In this document: piece after piece, positions 1 to 7,382 of the stretch
How the letters are laid out: the number at the start of each line of letters is the position of its first letter
Numbering within the stretch: the first letter of the stretch is position 1
NCBI GenBank assembly: GCA_905373605.1
Contig: CAJPTO010000038.1
Span: 1-18,150 of the forward strand
Direction: 5' to 3'
DNA: 18,150 nt
DNA from: an uncultured Prevotella sp.
GTDB lineage: Bacteria; Bacteroidota; Bacteroidia; Bacteroidales; Bacteroidaceae
Translations under genes and position numbers: made by a program
The notes under the pieces: model-generated
The model's input: only the letters and a program-made list of their open reading frames with translations
Databases searched by the model: none
Told to the model about the DNA's origin: nothing

Positions 1-1238
1 TCAAAGAAGTGGTTGCAAGCCGCGATAAAGTCGTTCCACAGCTTGTCGCCCAACTTTCTGGGGACCATTCCAATGGCTTTCCATTCCTTTTGCAGCGCGA
101 TAAGCTTATCGCTAGTTGATTTCCAGTCGGTGCTGTCAGACAGTTGCTGCGCTTTCTCAACAAGAGCTTTCTTCCTTTCGGTGTTTTGCGCATATTTTTC
201 TTTCATCGCCTTGAAGAAGTCGGCCTTACGCGAGAAGAACACATCACAAGCAGTTCTGAAACGCTCGAAAATCTTCACGTTCATCTTCTGTGGAGCGAAG
301 CCAATGGTTTTCCATTCGGCCTGTATGTCGATAATCTCCTTGGTACGTTTTTCCCAATCGGCGGCACCCTTGTTGTCGGCAGCCACAATAGCTTCCACCT
401 TTTCGCACAAGGCGGTTTTCTTAGCTAGGTTATCTTCCTCATTGGCACGCATTTCCTCAAAATGTTGTTGATGCCGTTTGTTGATAACCGAGGATGCAGC
501 TTTGAAACGCGCCCATATTTGTTCGCGCAACTCTTTCGACACAGGTCCAATTTCCCTGTATTCCTGATGCAGTTCTTGTAGCTGATGGAAGGCGCTGATA
601 ACGTCTTTCTCGTCTGCCAGTCGTTCAGCGTTCTCGCAAAGTTTCTCTTTGAGTTCGAGGTTTTTCTTGAAATCGTACTCCCTGGCCTCGTTATTGAGTT
701 TAAGCAAGTCGTAGAATTGCTCCACATAGAGTTGGTAATTGCGCCACAACTCGTTGGCTTTCTCCGCTGGAACAGCCTTGATTTCTTTCCATTGCTGTTG
801 CAGTTCCTTAAAAGCCTGATACGACTTGTTGGCCTCGTCTGGCGAAGTTGCCATGGCCTTAATCTTCTCTATGATGTCCAGTTTCTTCTGTAGGTTCTCT
901 TGTTTTTCCTGTTCCTGTTCCAAAAAGAGTTTAGCCCTTCTTTCTTTGATAACGCCCATCTGCGCTTTGAAAGCCTCTTCGACGGGGTCGGGCATCACTT
1001 GGTACGCATCGGGGTCACCCCCATTCTCCAAATACGCCTTTTGTTCAGCGTCGCGCTCGGCGATGTGCAGTTTGTAGAATGTGGTTTTAAGGTTGTCAAT
1101 CTCTTCTTTGTCTGGTGTTTCATTCTCGGCCACAATGTCTGTTGCCCGTCTTAGAATTTCTTCCTTAGACTTGTAGGTCTTTTTTCCAGTCTCGTCTGCT
1201 GCGTTTTCCAGCAGGGCTTTCTCTTGAGAGTCCATCAT
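1..1238 (-). CDS. DUF349 repeat protein (3' end outside window)
   Basis: The minus strand reads open from an ATG at 1238 to the window edge (412 codons) without a stop, so the C-terminus is missing. The first 130 residues are charged and partly coiled-coil-like. Four DUF349 units then follow, recognisable by the recurring W/Y-K/R-x-I-(G)-x-V/A-P motif at about residues 150, 227, 309 and 386, each followed by a helix ending in aromatic residues (for example TACDVFF, AACNHFF). DUF349 is a helical repeat of roughly 75 residues; its biochemical role is not established, and I do not assign one. A second ATG lies immediately in frame at 1235, so the start could be one codon shorter. A -7 box lies about 50 bp upstream. 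It follows corA on the same strand with about 110 bp between them. The family call is firm; the function is unknown. Confidence 0.88.
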   Translation of the reverse strand, partial: MMDSQEKALLENAADETGKKTYKSKEEILRRATDIVAENETPDKEEIDNLKTTFYKLHIAERDAEQKAYLENGGDPDAYQVMPDPVEEAFKAQMGVIKERRAKLFLEQEQEKQENLQKKLDIIEKIKAMATSPDEANKSYQAFKELQQQWKEIKAVPAEKANELWRNYQLYVEQFYDLLKLNNEAREYDFKKNLELKEKLCENAERLADEKDVISAFHQLQELHQEYREIGPVSKELREQIWARFKAASSVINKRHQQHFEEMRANEEDNLAKKTALCEKVEAIVAADNKGAADWEKRTKEIIDIQAEWKTIGFAPQKMNVKIFERFRTACDVFFSRKADFFKAMKEKYAQNTERKKALVEKAQQLSDSTDWKSTSDKLIALQKEWKAIGMVPRKLGDKLWNDFIAACNHFF

Positions 1239-1288
1239 TTGTTATGATTTAGTTGATTATAACGATTACACGTTGGTTGATTGCGGTG

Positions 1289-1296
1289 CAAACTTA
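1289..1296 (-). promoter_or_regulatory. -7 box for the DUF349 gene
   Basis: Read on the minus strand this is TAAGTTTG, a perfect match to the Bacteroidetes -7 consensus TAnnTTTG. It is followed by an A/T-rich leader of about 45 nt before the ATG at 1238. No clear TTTG is present at the expected -33 distance, so the promoter is weak or only half-visible. Confidence 0.5.
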
Positions 1297-1350
1297 TATA
1301 AAAAAGTCGATACTGCCTAATTTCATGCAACTTTTTTTACGCATAGTGGG

Positions 1351-2277
1351 TTAAAGTAGACGTTTCACCCTTAAAATCCACCAGGAAAGTCCTGAAACAA
1401 CAACCGAAATGACAATGGCAATGGCAAATCCCCAGGTGCTCGTTTCCATGCCATTGACGAGGTTCATGCCGAAAAGCGATGCGATGAGCGTTGGAAACAT
1501 CATGATGATGCTCACCGATGTGAGCGTTCGCATCACAGTATTCATGTTGTTGTTGATGATGCTCGAATAAGTGTCCATCGTAGACTCGAGGATGTCTGAG
1601 TAGATGCTCGTTGTTTCGCGTGCCTGTGTCATCTCAATGTTGACGTCTTCAATGAGGTCAGCGTCCAATTCATCCACTTGCAGTTTGAATTTCAGCTTCG
1701 AGAGCAGGTTTTCGTTGCCTCGAATGGAAGTGATGAAATAGGTGAGCGAGTCTTGCAGTCGGCTCAATCCGATGAGCGACTCATTGTTAACGCCTTGGTC
1801 CAGATTGTGTTTGGCCTTTTCGATGAGTATGTTAATCTGCTTGAGTCGCTTAAGATACCACACTGCAGACGAGAGGAAGAGGCGGAAAATCATGTCGACA
1901 TGGTCGGTGAAGCCTTCTCCGCGCTTCTGTTGAAAGCTAACGAAGTCTATCATCATGTTGGTTTCGTAGTAACAAACGGTGATGGTGACGTCTCGTTTGT
2001 GGATGATGCCCAGCGGAACAGTGGTATATGGCGTTCTCGAACGTATCTCTTTGACGTAGGGAATGCGAAGAATGATGAGCATCCAGCCGTCGTCGTACTC
2101 GTAACGGGCGCGCTCGTCGGTGTCGCTGATGTCGGAAAGGAAGTAGTCGGGTATGTTAAAGCGTTCTTCCAGTAGGGTTTGGTCGTCTTCTGTTGGACAT
2201 GTAACTTGTATCCAGCAGTTGGGTTGCCACTCGTCAATGGCTTTTAGCGTAGAATTGAAATTCCAATATGTCCTCAT
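1351..2277 (-). CDS. corA: CorA family Mg2+/divalent cation transporter
   Basis: The 308-residue protein is an inner-membrane channel of the CorA family, which carries Mg2+ (sometimes Co2+ or Ni2+) as a pentamer. The N-terminal two thirds is the soluble cytoplasmic domain with acidic stretches (DISDTDERARYEYDD). The C-terminus has two membrane segments at about residues 252-270 and 283-302, separated by the signature G-M-N at 270-272 (context LFGMNLVNGME), then a short positive tail (RVKRLL). Length and layout fit the family. The longest frame begins with a TTG at 2292, but the ATG at 2277 gives a typical N-terminus (MRTYWN), so I chose it; the TTG would lie inside a perfect hairpin. The gene has its own promoter and an unusual structured leader, described separately. 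The exact ion cannot be read from the sequence. Confidence 0.93.
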   Translation of the reverse strand: MRTYWNFNSTLKAIDEWQPNCWIQVTCPTEDDQTLLEERFNIPDYFLSDISDTDERARYEYDDGWMLIILRIPYVKEIRSRTPYTTVPLGIIHKRDVTITVCYYETNMMIDFVSFQQKRGEGFTDHVDMIFRLFLSSAVWYLKRLKQINILIEKAKHNLDQGVNNESLIGLSRLQDSLTYFITSIRGNENLLSKLKFKLQVDELDADLIEDVNIEMTQARETTSIYSDILESTMDTYSSIINNNMNTVMRTLTSVSIIMMFPTLIASLFGMNLVNGMETSTWGFAIAIVISVVVSGLSWWILRVKRLL

Positions 2278-2280
2278 AAT

Positions 2281-2336
2281 GCTAATCTTCAAATAAAAAT
2301 AAGGCGGAAGATTAGCCTTCTTTGGGCCTAACCTCC
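2281..2336 (-). promoter_or_regulatory. Switch-like hairpins in corA leader
   Basis: In the corA leader (minus strand) three segments can pair in two exclusive ways. Segment 2 (GGCTAATCTTCC, 2317-2306) and segment 3 (GAAGATTAGC, 2290-2281) form a perfect 10-bp stem with a 16-nt loop, ending 3 nt before the corA ATG. Segment 1 (GGAGGTTAGGCC, 2336-2325) can instead pair with all of segment 2 through about 11 bp with two single-base bulges and a 7-nt loop (CAAAGAA). The stop codon of the short leader frame lies within segment 1. The arrangement resembles translation-coupled attenuation or start-site sequestration. The pairing is seen directly; regulation is inferred. No T-run follows the 2:3 stem as a standard terminator would need, so sequestration of the start is the simpler reading. 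Confidence 0.45.
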
Positions 2337-2375
2337 TACCTGGGTGATAAATCTATCCGAATGATAATCGTCCAT
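2328..2375 (-). CDS. Possible corA leader peptide, 15 residues
   Basis: A short frame starts with ATG at 2375, about 22 nt after the predicted corA transcription start, and encodes MDDYHSDRFITQVGG before TAG at 2330-2328. It is preceded by an A-rich stretch, which suits Bacteroidetes initiation. Its last codons and stop overlap the first arm of the exclusive hairpin pair upstream of corA, so a ribosome finishing the peptide would mask that arm. Leader peptides are known upstream of Mg2+ transporter genes in enterobacteria (mgtL for mgtA, corL for corA); this sequence is not evidently homologous. The acidic N-terminus (Asp at 2, 3 and 7) recalls the acidic start of MgtL. A frame of this length can occur by chance, so confidence rests on position. 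Confidence 0.4.
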   Translation of the reverse strand: MDDYHSDRFITQVGG

Positions 2376-2404
2376 GTGTTGGGGTTTAATTGTATTTAAC
2401 GATG

Positions 2405-2435
2405 CAAAGGTAATCAAAAATGGGGAAACAACAAT
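2405..2435 (-). promoter_or_regulatory. corA promoter
   Basis: Read on the minus strand, ATTG (2435-2432), a 19-bp spacer and TACCTTTG (2412-2405) match the Bacteroidetes -33/-7 promoter, with one mismatch in the -33 box. Transcription would start near 2398, giving a leader of about 120 nt before corA. That is long compared with the 20-30 nt leaders predicted for rsfS, lutA and glnS here. Confidence 0.65.
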
Positions 2436-2687
2436 TGGCTTTCGTAAAAAAATGCACGTCTTTATTGCCATATTTGTGGGTGGACGGCCTGCCATGTGCT
2501 GCACAAGACAACATCAATAACGCAACATGCAGCCGAAAAGACAAGGGCGAACGCTTTGTTTTGGCGAATGTGAGAGTGGAAGGGCATCAAACAGCAGGGT
2601 CGGCAGAGGCCGAATTCCTTATGCCAACTTGCATGACACGCACGTTAATGGCAGACATATGCCCACTGATAGGCAAAAAAGGAGGAA

Positions 2688-2719
2688 TTTGGAACGTATA
2701 GATAAAATCATTATCTTTG
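2688..2719 (+). promoter_or_regulatory. Esterase promoter
   Basis: TTTG (2688-2691), a 20-bp spacer and TATCTTTG (2712-2719) give a full match to the Bacteroidetes promoter. Transcription would start near 2726, about 100 nt before the esterase ATG. The leader contains a 7-bp inverted repeat, GGTCTGT (2740-2746) and ACAGACC (2765-2771), with an 18-nt loop. Confidence 0.7.
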
Positions 2720-2769
2720 CACCATGAGCCCTAACTTGGGGTCTGTCTAAAAAATGAATGCCGCACAGA

Positions 2770-2800
2770 CCTCATTATATATACGGCCTCATTATATATA
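2770..2800 (+). repeat. 14-bp direct repeat in esterase leader
   Basis: CCTCATTATATATA occurs at 2770-2783 and again at 2787-2800, separated by three bases. It lies 26 bp before the esterase start, just after the leader hairpin, and looks like a local duplication. No function is evident. Confidence 0.8.
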
Positions 2801-2825
2801 GCTCAACATTAACGCCCCTACCAAG

Positions 2826-3509
2826 ATGACCAAAGCACAAAACCACCGAATAATTGGCGACCGCGATGCGGACTATTGCCTGATACAACCAATAGACCTG
2901 CACGACGAAGAATTGCTCGACAATGAGTTTGAAGCCATTCGCCAACGGTGCGGAGGCAAGAAAGTGATGCTAGCCGCTTTCCTTGTTGACGACTGGCAAC
3001 ACGACCTAAGCCCTTGGAAAGCCCCTGCTGTCTTCGGGAAAAAGGGTTTTGGAGATGGTGCGGCCCAAACATTACACTTCGTCCTCAACACCTTCTTACC
3101 CTATCTCAAGGATAATGTTTTGGAGAAACCCACGGAAACGCGCTTTGTTATCGGGGGCTATTCGCTCGCAGGATTGTTTGCCTTGTGGGCCATTACCCAA
3201 ACTACTTTCTTCGAAGCTTGCGCTGCAACATCGCCATCCGTTTGGTTTCCTCATTGGACGGAATACGCTTCCTCAAGCCATTTCCATACCGATGTAATCT
3301 ATCTAAGCCTGGGCAACAGGGAAAACAGGGCTAAAAATCAGCTGTTAGCCCATGTAAACGAAGACATGGAAAGCCTTGCCCACTTTCTTGAAGACAAGCA
3401 AACCACCCTCGAATGGAACGAGGGCAATCATTTCGTGCAGTCGGATCTGCGCTCTGCAAAAGCTTTCGCGTGGTGCATCAATCAATTGGGCGAACAAAAC
3501 CGCAAATAG
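2826..3509 (+). CDS. Alpha/beta hydrolase, putative esterase
   Basis: The 227-residue protein has the features of a compact alpha/beta hydrolase of the putative-esterase (esterase D-like) group. The nucleophile elbow is at GYSLAG, residues 111-116, with Ser113 as the likely nucleophile. It is followed by a strand-helix stretch and the ATSPSVWF segment typical of this group. His202 in the GNHF context is the likely catalytic histidine; the acid residue is less clear. There is no signal peptide, so it is probably cytoplasmic, and it is short for the family (usually 250-300 residues), with a reduced N-terminus. Start chosen at the ATG 2826, which follows a complete promoter by about 100 nt. It appears to be a single-gene unit: rsfS begins 369 bp later with its own -7 box. 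Substrate unknown. Confidence 0.8.
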   Translation: MTKAQNHRIIGDRDADYCLIQPIDLHDEELLDNEFEAIRQRCGGKKVMLAAFLVDDWQHDLSPWKAPAVFGKKGFGDGAAQTLHFVLNTFLPYLKDNVLEKPTETRFVIGGYSLAGLFALWAITQTTFFEACAATSPSVWFPHWTEYASSSHFHTDVIYLSLGNRENRAKNQLLAHVNEDMESLAHFLEDKQTTLEWNEGNHFVQSDLRSAKAFAWCINQLGEQNRK

Positions 3510-3878
3510 GCATTTGCCAACATGCCTCACCCCCCGAACACACCATTCTTTCTCCAGTGAAGAAACGAAACCATATTTCAAGTTCAACGCTCACGCATCA
3601 AAAGAACAAGCAAATCATTGCTGATGCCTTTCCGCAACCAACGTTGCCAACTTACGCCTATGGTTATGGCATCTCTTGCATCCAATTTTGGCTTATCCAT
3701 GAAAAACTCCTTTTCCCCCTACGTTTAAACAGCCTTTTTCAAGCAACAAATGCACTTTGCCGAGCCAATGAAGACAACAATTTATTGGCATCGGGGTCAA
3801 ATAGTAGGCTCAAAACCACTCCCAATCGAATAAAAAGCCGTAACTTTGTAGCTTAAAAGAAAATACAACAACATAAGA
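3510..3878. other. Intergenic region before rsfS
   Basis: No gene or clear terminator is visible in these 369 bases. A forward frame (3413-3856) crosses the region but overlaps the end of the esterase in another frame and has no recognisable motifs. The only signal seen is the -7 box for rsfS near the right end. Confidence 0.5.
3841..3848 (+). promoter_or_regulatory. -7 box for rsfS operon
   Basis: TAACTTTG matches the Bacteroidetes -7 consensus perfectly and sits 30 bp before the rsfS ATG. No TTTG is found 19-21 bp upstream. It is the only -7 box I found ahead of the rightward run rsfS-ftsH-cdsA-mtaB-glycosyltransferase. Confidence 0.55.
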
Positions 3879-4238
3879 ATGACAAGAACAAATAATTTGG
3901 TGAATACCATTATCAAGGGAATACAAGAGAAAAAAGGCAGCAACATCGTTGTGGCCGACTTAAAGGAAATAGAGGGTGCAATAACCAATTATTTCGTGAT
4001 ATGCCAAGGAAACTCACCAACACAGGTGGAAGCCATCGCCGAATCTGTTGGCGAAACAGTGCGTAAAGAACTTAAAGACAAACCCACCAGTGCCGTAGGT
4101 CTGGGCCTAAACCAATGGGTGGCAATTGATTTCGTTGATGTCATCGTGCATGTTTTCATGCCCGAGATGCGTTCATTTTACGATTTGGAGCACCTCTGGG
4201 CCGATGCCAAACTAACCCATCTCACTGACATCGACTAA
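3879..4238 (+). CDS. rsfS: Ribosomal silencing factor RsfS
   Basis: The 119-residue protein is of the RsfS (DUF143/Iojap) family. The family binds ribosomal protein uL14 on the large subunit and blocks subunit joining when nutrients are scarce. Visible family features are VADLKEIEGAITNYFVICQGNSPTQVEAIA near the start, the conserved W-V-A-I-D-F-V-D-V-I-V-H-V-F segment near residues 86-100, and the final YDLEHLWADAK. Length is typical. It is cytoplasmic. ftsH follows after 48 bp with no promoter between them, and the rsfS-ftsH-cdsA order is common in Bacteroidetes, so the genes are probably co-transcribed. Confidence 0.95.
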   Translation: MTRTNNLVNTIIKGIQEKKGSNIVVADLKEIEGAITNYFVICQGNSPTQVEAIAESVGETVRKELKDKPTSAVGLGLNQWVAIDFVDVIVHVFMPEMRSFYDLEHLWADAKLTHLTDID

Positions 4239-4286
4239 AATTGGCACAGCGTTTGATGGTAAATCACTATCACCAACACTTCAATT

Positions 4287-6290
4287 ATGAGCAACAAACA
4301 ACCATACAACAATAAACAACCCAAGATGCCACGGTTCAACATGAACTGGATTTACGGCCTCGTTCTCCTATCGCTGGCTTTCTTCTTCATCACGGGAGGA
4401 GGCAACATGGTGGCTGGGGATGCCAAACAAGAGGCCACATACACCAAGTTTAAGGAATATGTGAACAAGGGTTACGCCAACAATGTGGTGGTGAACTCCG
4501 AGCAACGCACGCTCAAGATGTTTGTCAAACCCGAACACTTGAGGGATGTTTTCGGCAAGGACCCCAAGCAATTGGGACAAAAACCATATGTCAGTGTGCA
4601 ATATGGCTCGGCAGATGAATTGGAAAAATACCTCACACAGGTGCAAAGCGTGGGCAAAATAAAGGATTTCGCCTTCGATAACGACAAAGGCGGACACTTC
4701 ACCGACCTGCTTGTGCAGTTTATTCCGTTCATTGCCATCATCGCCATTTGGATTTTCATCATGCGAAGAATGAACAGCGGCGGGGCCGGAGGCGGCTCGG
4801 GCGTGTTCAGCGTGGGCAAAAGCAAAGCCAAAATGTACGAGAAAGGAAACGAGATTGGCATCACATTCAAGGATGTGGCTGGGCAAGAGGGGGCTAAACA
4901 AGAGGTGCAAGAGATTGTCGACTTCCTTAAAAGCCCACAGAAATACACCGACCTGGGCGGTAAAATACCCAAGGGAGCATTGCTCGTAGGCCCTCCAGGC
5001 ACGGGTAAGACGCTCTTGGCAAAGGCTGTTGCTGGCGAAGCAGGCGTGCCCTTCTTCTCCATGAGCGGCTCCGACTTTGTGGAGATGTTCGTGGGTGTGG
5101 GTGCTAGCCGAGTGCGCGACCTCTTCCACCAAGCCAAAGAGAAGTCGCCGTGCATCATTTTCATCGACGAGATAGACGCTGTGGGACGCGCTAGGAGCAA
5201 AAATCCATCGATGGGCGGAAACGACGAGCGCGAAAACACGCTCAATGCGCTGCTTACCGAGATGGACGGATTTGGAACTAACAGCGGTGTTATCATACTC
5301 GCGGCAACCAACCGCGCCGACATGCTCGACAGCGCATTGCTTAGGGCTGGACGCTTTGACCGACAAATTAACGTGGACCTGCCCGACTTGCCCGAGCGCA
5401 AGGAGATTTTCCAAGTGCACCTGCGGCCCGTAAAGATAGACTCTACCGTGGATATCGACTTCCTTTCGCGCCAAACACCCGGCTTCTCGGGGGCCGACAT
5501 CGCCAACGTTTGTAACGAAGCTGCACTCATTGCTGCGCGTCACAACAGCCGAACGGTGGGCAAACAAGATTTCCTAGACGCTGTAGACCGCATCATAGGT
5601 GGACTGGAGAAAAAAACAAAGATAATGACTGCCGCCGAGAAGCGCACCATCGCCCTGCACGAAGCGGGACATGCCACAGTGTCGTGGTTCTGCGAACATG
5701 CCAACCCACTGGTAAAGGTATCTATCGTGCCGCGCGGACGCGCCTTGGGTGCTGCATGGTACCTCCCCGAAGAACGCCAAATTACCACAAAAGAGCAAAT
5801 GCTCTACGAGATGTGTGCTCTGATGGGCGGGCGAGCTGCCGAAGAATTGTTCACTGGACACATCTCTACAGGGGCAATGAACGACTTGGAAAGGGCCACA
5901 AAAAGTGCTTATGGCATGGTGGCTTACGCCGGAATGAGCGAAAAGTTGCCCAACATCAGCTTCTACAACAACCAAGAGTATCAGTTCCAAAAGCCATACT
6001 CGGAAACGACGGCGAAGGTTATCGACGACGAAGTGATGAAGATGGTGAACGAACAATACGAACGGGCTAAGAAGATTTTGCAAGAAAACAGCTATGGCCA
6101 CAACAAACTGGCCGACTTGCTCATCTCTCGCGAGGTGATTTTTGCCGAAGACGTGGAGCAGATCTTCGGCAAGCGCCCGTGGGTTAGCCGCTCTGAAGAG
6201 ATTATCGAAGACAACACACCGCGACTGGAAGACATGCCCGATGAGGTGAAAGCGGCCGAAGAAGAGCATCGCAGGTCGCTCGGACTATAA
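4287..6290 (+). CDS. ftsH: ATP-dependent zinc metalloprotease FtsH
   Basis: The 667-residue protein is the membrane-anchored AAA+ protease that extracts and degrades membrane and short-lived cytoplasmic proteins as a hexamer. Two membrane segments lie at about residues 21-36 and 141-160, with the intervening domain outside the cytoplasm, followed by a Gly-rich linker. The AAA domain has Walker A GPPGTGKT at 235-242, Walker B IIFIDEID at 290-297, the pore motif around MFVG at 267-270, and the second region of homology with arginines at 353, 356 and 359. The zinc site HEAGH is at 458-462 and the likely third ligand is Asp533. All catalytic residues are present and the length is normal. The N-terminus is rich in Asn, Gln and Lys before the first membrane helix. 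Confidence 0.98.
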   Translation: MSNKQPYNNKQPKMPRFNMNWIYGLVLLSLAFFFITGGGNMVAGDAKQEATYTKFKEYVNKGYANNVVVNSEQRTLKMFVKPEHLRDVFGKDPKQLGQKPYVSVQYGSADELEKYLTQVQSVGKIKDFAFDNDKGGHFTDLLVQFIPFIAIIAIWIFIMRRMNSGGAGGGSGVFSVGKSKAKMYEKGNEIGITFKDVAGQEGAKQEVQEIVDFLKSPQKYTDLGGKIPKGALLVGPPGTGKTLLAKAVAGEAGVPFFSMSGSDFVEMFVGVGASRVRDLFHQAKEKSPCIIFIDEIDAVGRARSKNPSMGGNDERENTLNALLTEMDGFGTNSGVIILAATNRADMLDSALLRAGRFDRQINVDLPDLPERKEIFQVHLRPVKIDSTVDIDFLSRQTPGFSGADIANVCNEAALIAARHNSRTVGKQDFLDAVDRIIGGLEKKTKIMTAAEKRTIALHEAGHATVSWFCEHANPLVKVSIVPRGRALGAAWYLPEERQITTKEQMLYEMCALMGGRAAEELFTGHISTGAMNDLERATKSAYGMVAYAGMSEKLPNISFYNNQEYQFQKPYSETTAKVIDDEVMKMVNEQYERAKKILQENSYGHNKLADLLISREVIFAEDVEQIFGKRPWVSRSEEIIEDNTPRLEDMPDEVKAAEEEHRRSLGL

Positions 6291-6473
6291 CCCAAACCTG
6301 CTCATCGCCATTCGTTTGCCCTCAAAAAGGGAGCAAGCGAGTGGCGCTGCGCTGTTAATGCCGGCGGTAAGCACGAGGGTTGCCCCCTTGTCCACACCGC
6401 CAAACAAAGGTAAATGCCGCATCGAACGCAAAATGTGGCCAGCCAATAACATAACGACCAAACAGAGAAGACA

Positions 6474-7334
6474 ATGACTCCGAAGATTAAGAATTTGATT
6501 ACGCGAACCATAACGGGCGTTCTTTTCGTGGCCATCATGGTCACTTGCTTCATGCGCCCAATAGGCATGGTGCTTGTTTTCGCACTCATCACCGCCCTCA
6601 CCACTTGGGAATACACGGGGCTTGTGAATGAAAACAGGGATGCAAGCGTCAACAGGCTCATCTCGACCGTTGCTGCCACCTATTTCTTTTTGGCCGTTGC
6701 CGGGGTCAACAGCGGCTTCATAGCCACCAACGGCGTGTTTGTTCCTTACCTGCTCACCATTGTCTACCTCTTCGTCAGCGAGCTTTATGCCAAGGCAAAA
6801 GACCCAATAGCCAACTGGGCTTACACCATGTTGGGGCAAATGTACATCGCCTTGCCCCTCTCGATGATAAACGTTTTGGCGTTTAGGCAAGCAGGTAACG
6901 ACACTTATTTTTACTACCTGCTCCCCCTTAGCGTGTTTATCTTTCTCTGGACCAACGACACTGGTGCCTATTGTGCAGGCTCGCTCTTGGGCAAGCACAA
7001 GCTTTTCCCACGCATATCCCCCGCAAAGAGCTGGGAAGGAAGCATCGGCGGCGGCATCTTCGTGCTGATAGTGGCAGGCCTCATCGGCTATTTGGAGTCG
7101 CAGTCTGCCGCACCTGTAAACCTCACCATCCCCCAATGGCTGGGCCTTGGCCTTGTCGTTGTGGTGTTCGGAACGTGGGGCGACCTGGTGGAGTCGCTCT
7201 TCAAGCGCACCCTCGGCATCAAAGACAGCGGCAAAATTCTGCCTGGACACGGCGGAATGCTCGACCGCTTCGACTCGTCACTCATGGCCATTCCTGCCTC
7301 AGTGATATATCTTTATTCATTAACACTATTTTAA
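6474..7334 (+). CDS. cdsA: Phosphatidate cytidylyltransferase
   Basis: The 286-residue integral membrane enzyme makes CDP-diacylglycerol from phosphatidate and CTP, the branch point for phospholipid synthesis. The CDS family signature is complete at residues 241-267 (SLFKR, then KDSG, then LPGHGG and DRFD), and the upstream NDTGAY motif at 161-166 is present, as is SPAKSWEG at 182-189. Several hydrophobic helices span the rest of the protein. It lies 183 bp downstream of ftsH. That gap contains no forward promoter or convincing terminator, so co-transcription with ftsH is plausible. Confidence 0.96.
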   Translation: MTPKIKNLITRTITGVLFVAIMVTCFMRPIGMVLVFALITALTTWEYTGLVNENRDASVNRLISTVAATYFFLAVAGVNSGFIATNGVFVPYLLTIVYLFVSELYAKAKDPIANWAYTMLGQMYIALPLSMINVLAFRQAGNDTYFYYLLPLSVFIFLWTNDTGAYCAGSLLGKHKLFPRISPAKSWEGSIGGGIFVLIVAGLIGYLESQSAAPVNLTIPQWLGLGLVVVVFGTWGDLVESLFKRTLGIKDSGKILPGHGGMLDRFDSSLMAIPASVIYLYSLTLF

Positions 7335-7382
7335 GAACCCGCAGCGAAAGGCATCGCGAGGTGCATTTGCTCACAATATAAT

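Larger units (their letters stand above)
2293..2825. other. Intergenic region between divergent corA and esterase
   Basis: This 533-base stretch separates two divergent genes. The left end holds the corA leader and promoter; the right end holds the esterase promoter, a leader hairpin and a short direct repeat. I see no supported gene between about 2436 and 2687. Forward frames of 66-93 codons there (for example from 2420) have no recognisable motif and begin within the corA promoter, so I treat them as chance. Confidence 0.6.

Noticed and set aside
2278..2292. TTG start for corA at 2292 (five extra residues)
   Set aside because: An ATG with a family-like N-terminus follows directly, and the TTG is buried in the 10-bp leader helix.
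2278..2400. M-box Mg2+ riboswitch in the corA leader
   Set aside because: The leader is shorter than the known M-box and I cannot see its conserved core; the simple three-arm arrangement with a leader frame explains the structure better.
2420..2701. Forward 93-codon frame upstream of the esterase
   Set aside because: No recognisable domain, starts inside the corA promoter on the other strand, and has no promoter or plausible start context of its own.
4368..5567. Long minus-strand frames opposite ftsH (399 and 352 codons)
   Set aside because: They are shadows of the strongly biased ftsH codon use and have no recognisable domain, while ftsH itself is unmistakable.
6314..6336. Hairpin after ftsH as a terminator
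   Set aside because: TTGCCCT and AGGG-A-GCAA can pair with one bulge, but no T-run follows on either strand, and cdsA lies downstream with no promoter of its own visible.
6405..6412. Minus-strand TACCTTTG antisense to the ftsH 3' end
   Set aside because: Only the -7 box is present, with no TTTG at the expected distance and no downstream gene on that strand. A single 6-defined-base box is expected by chance.
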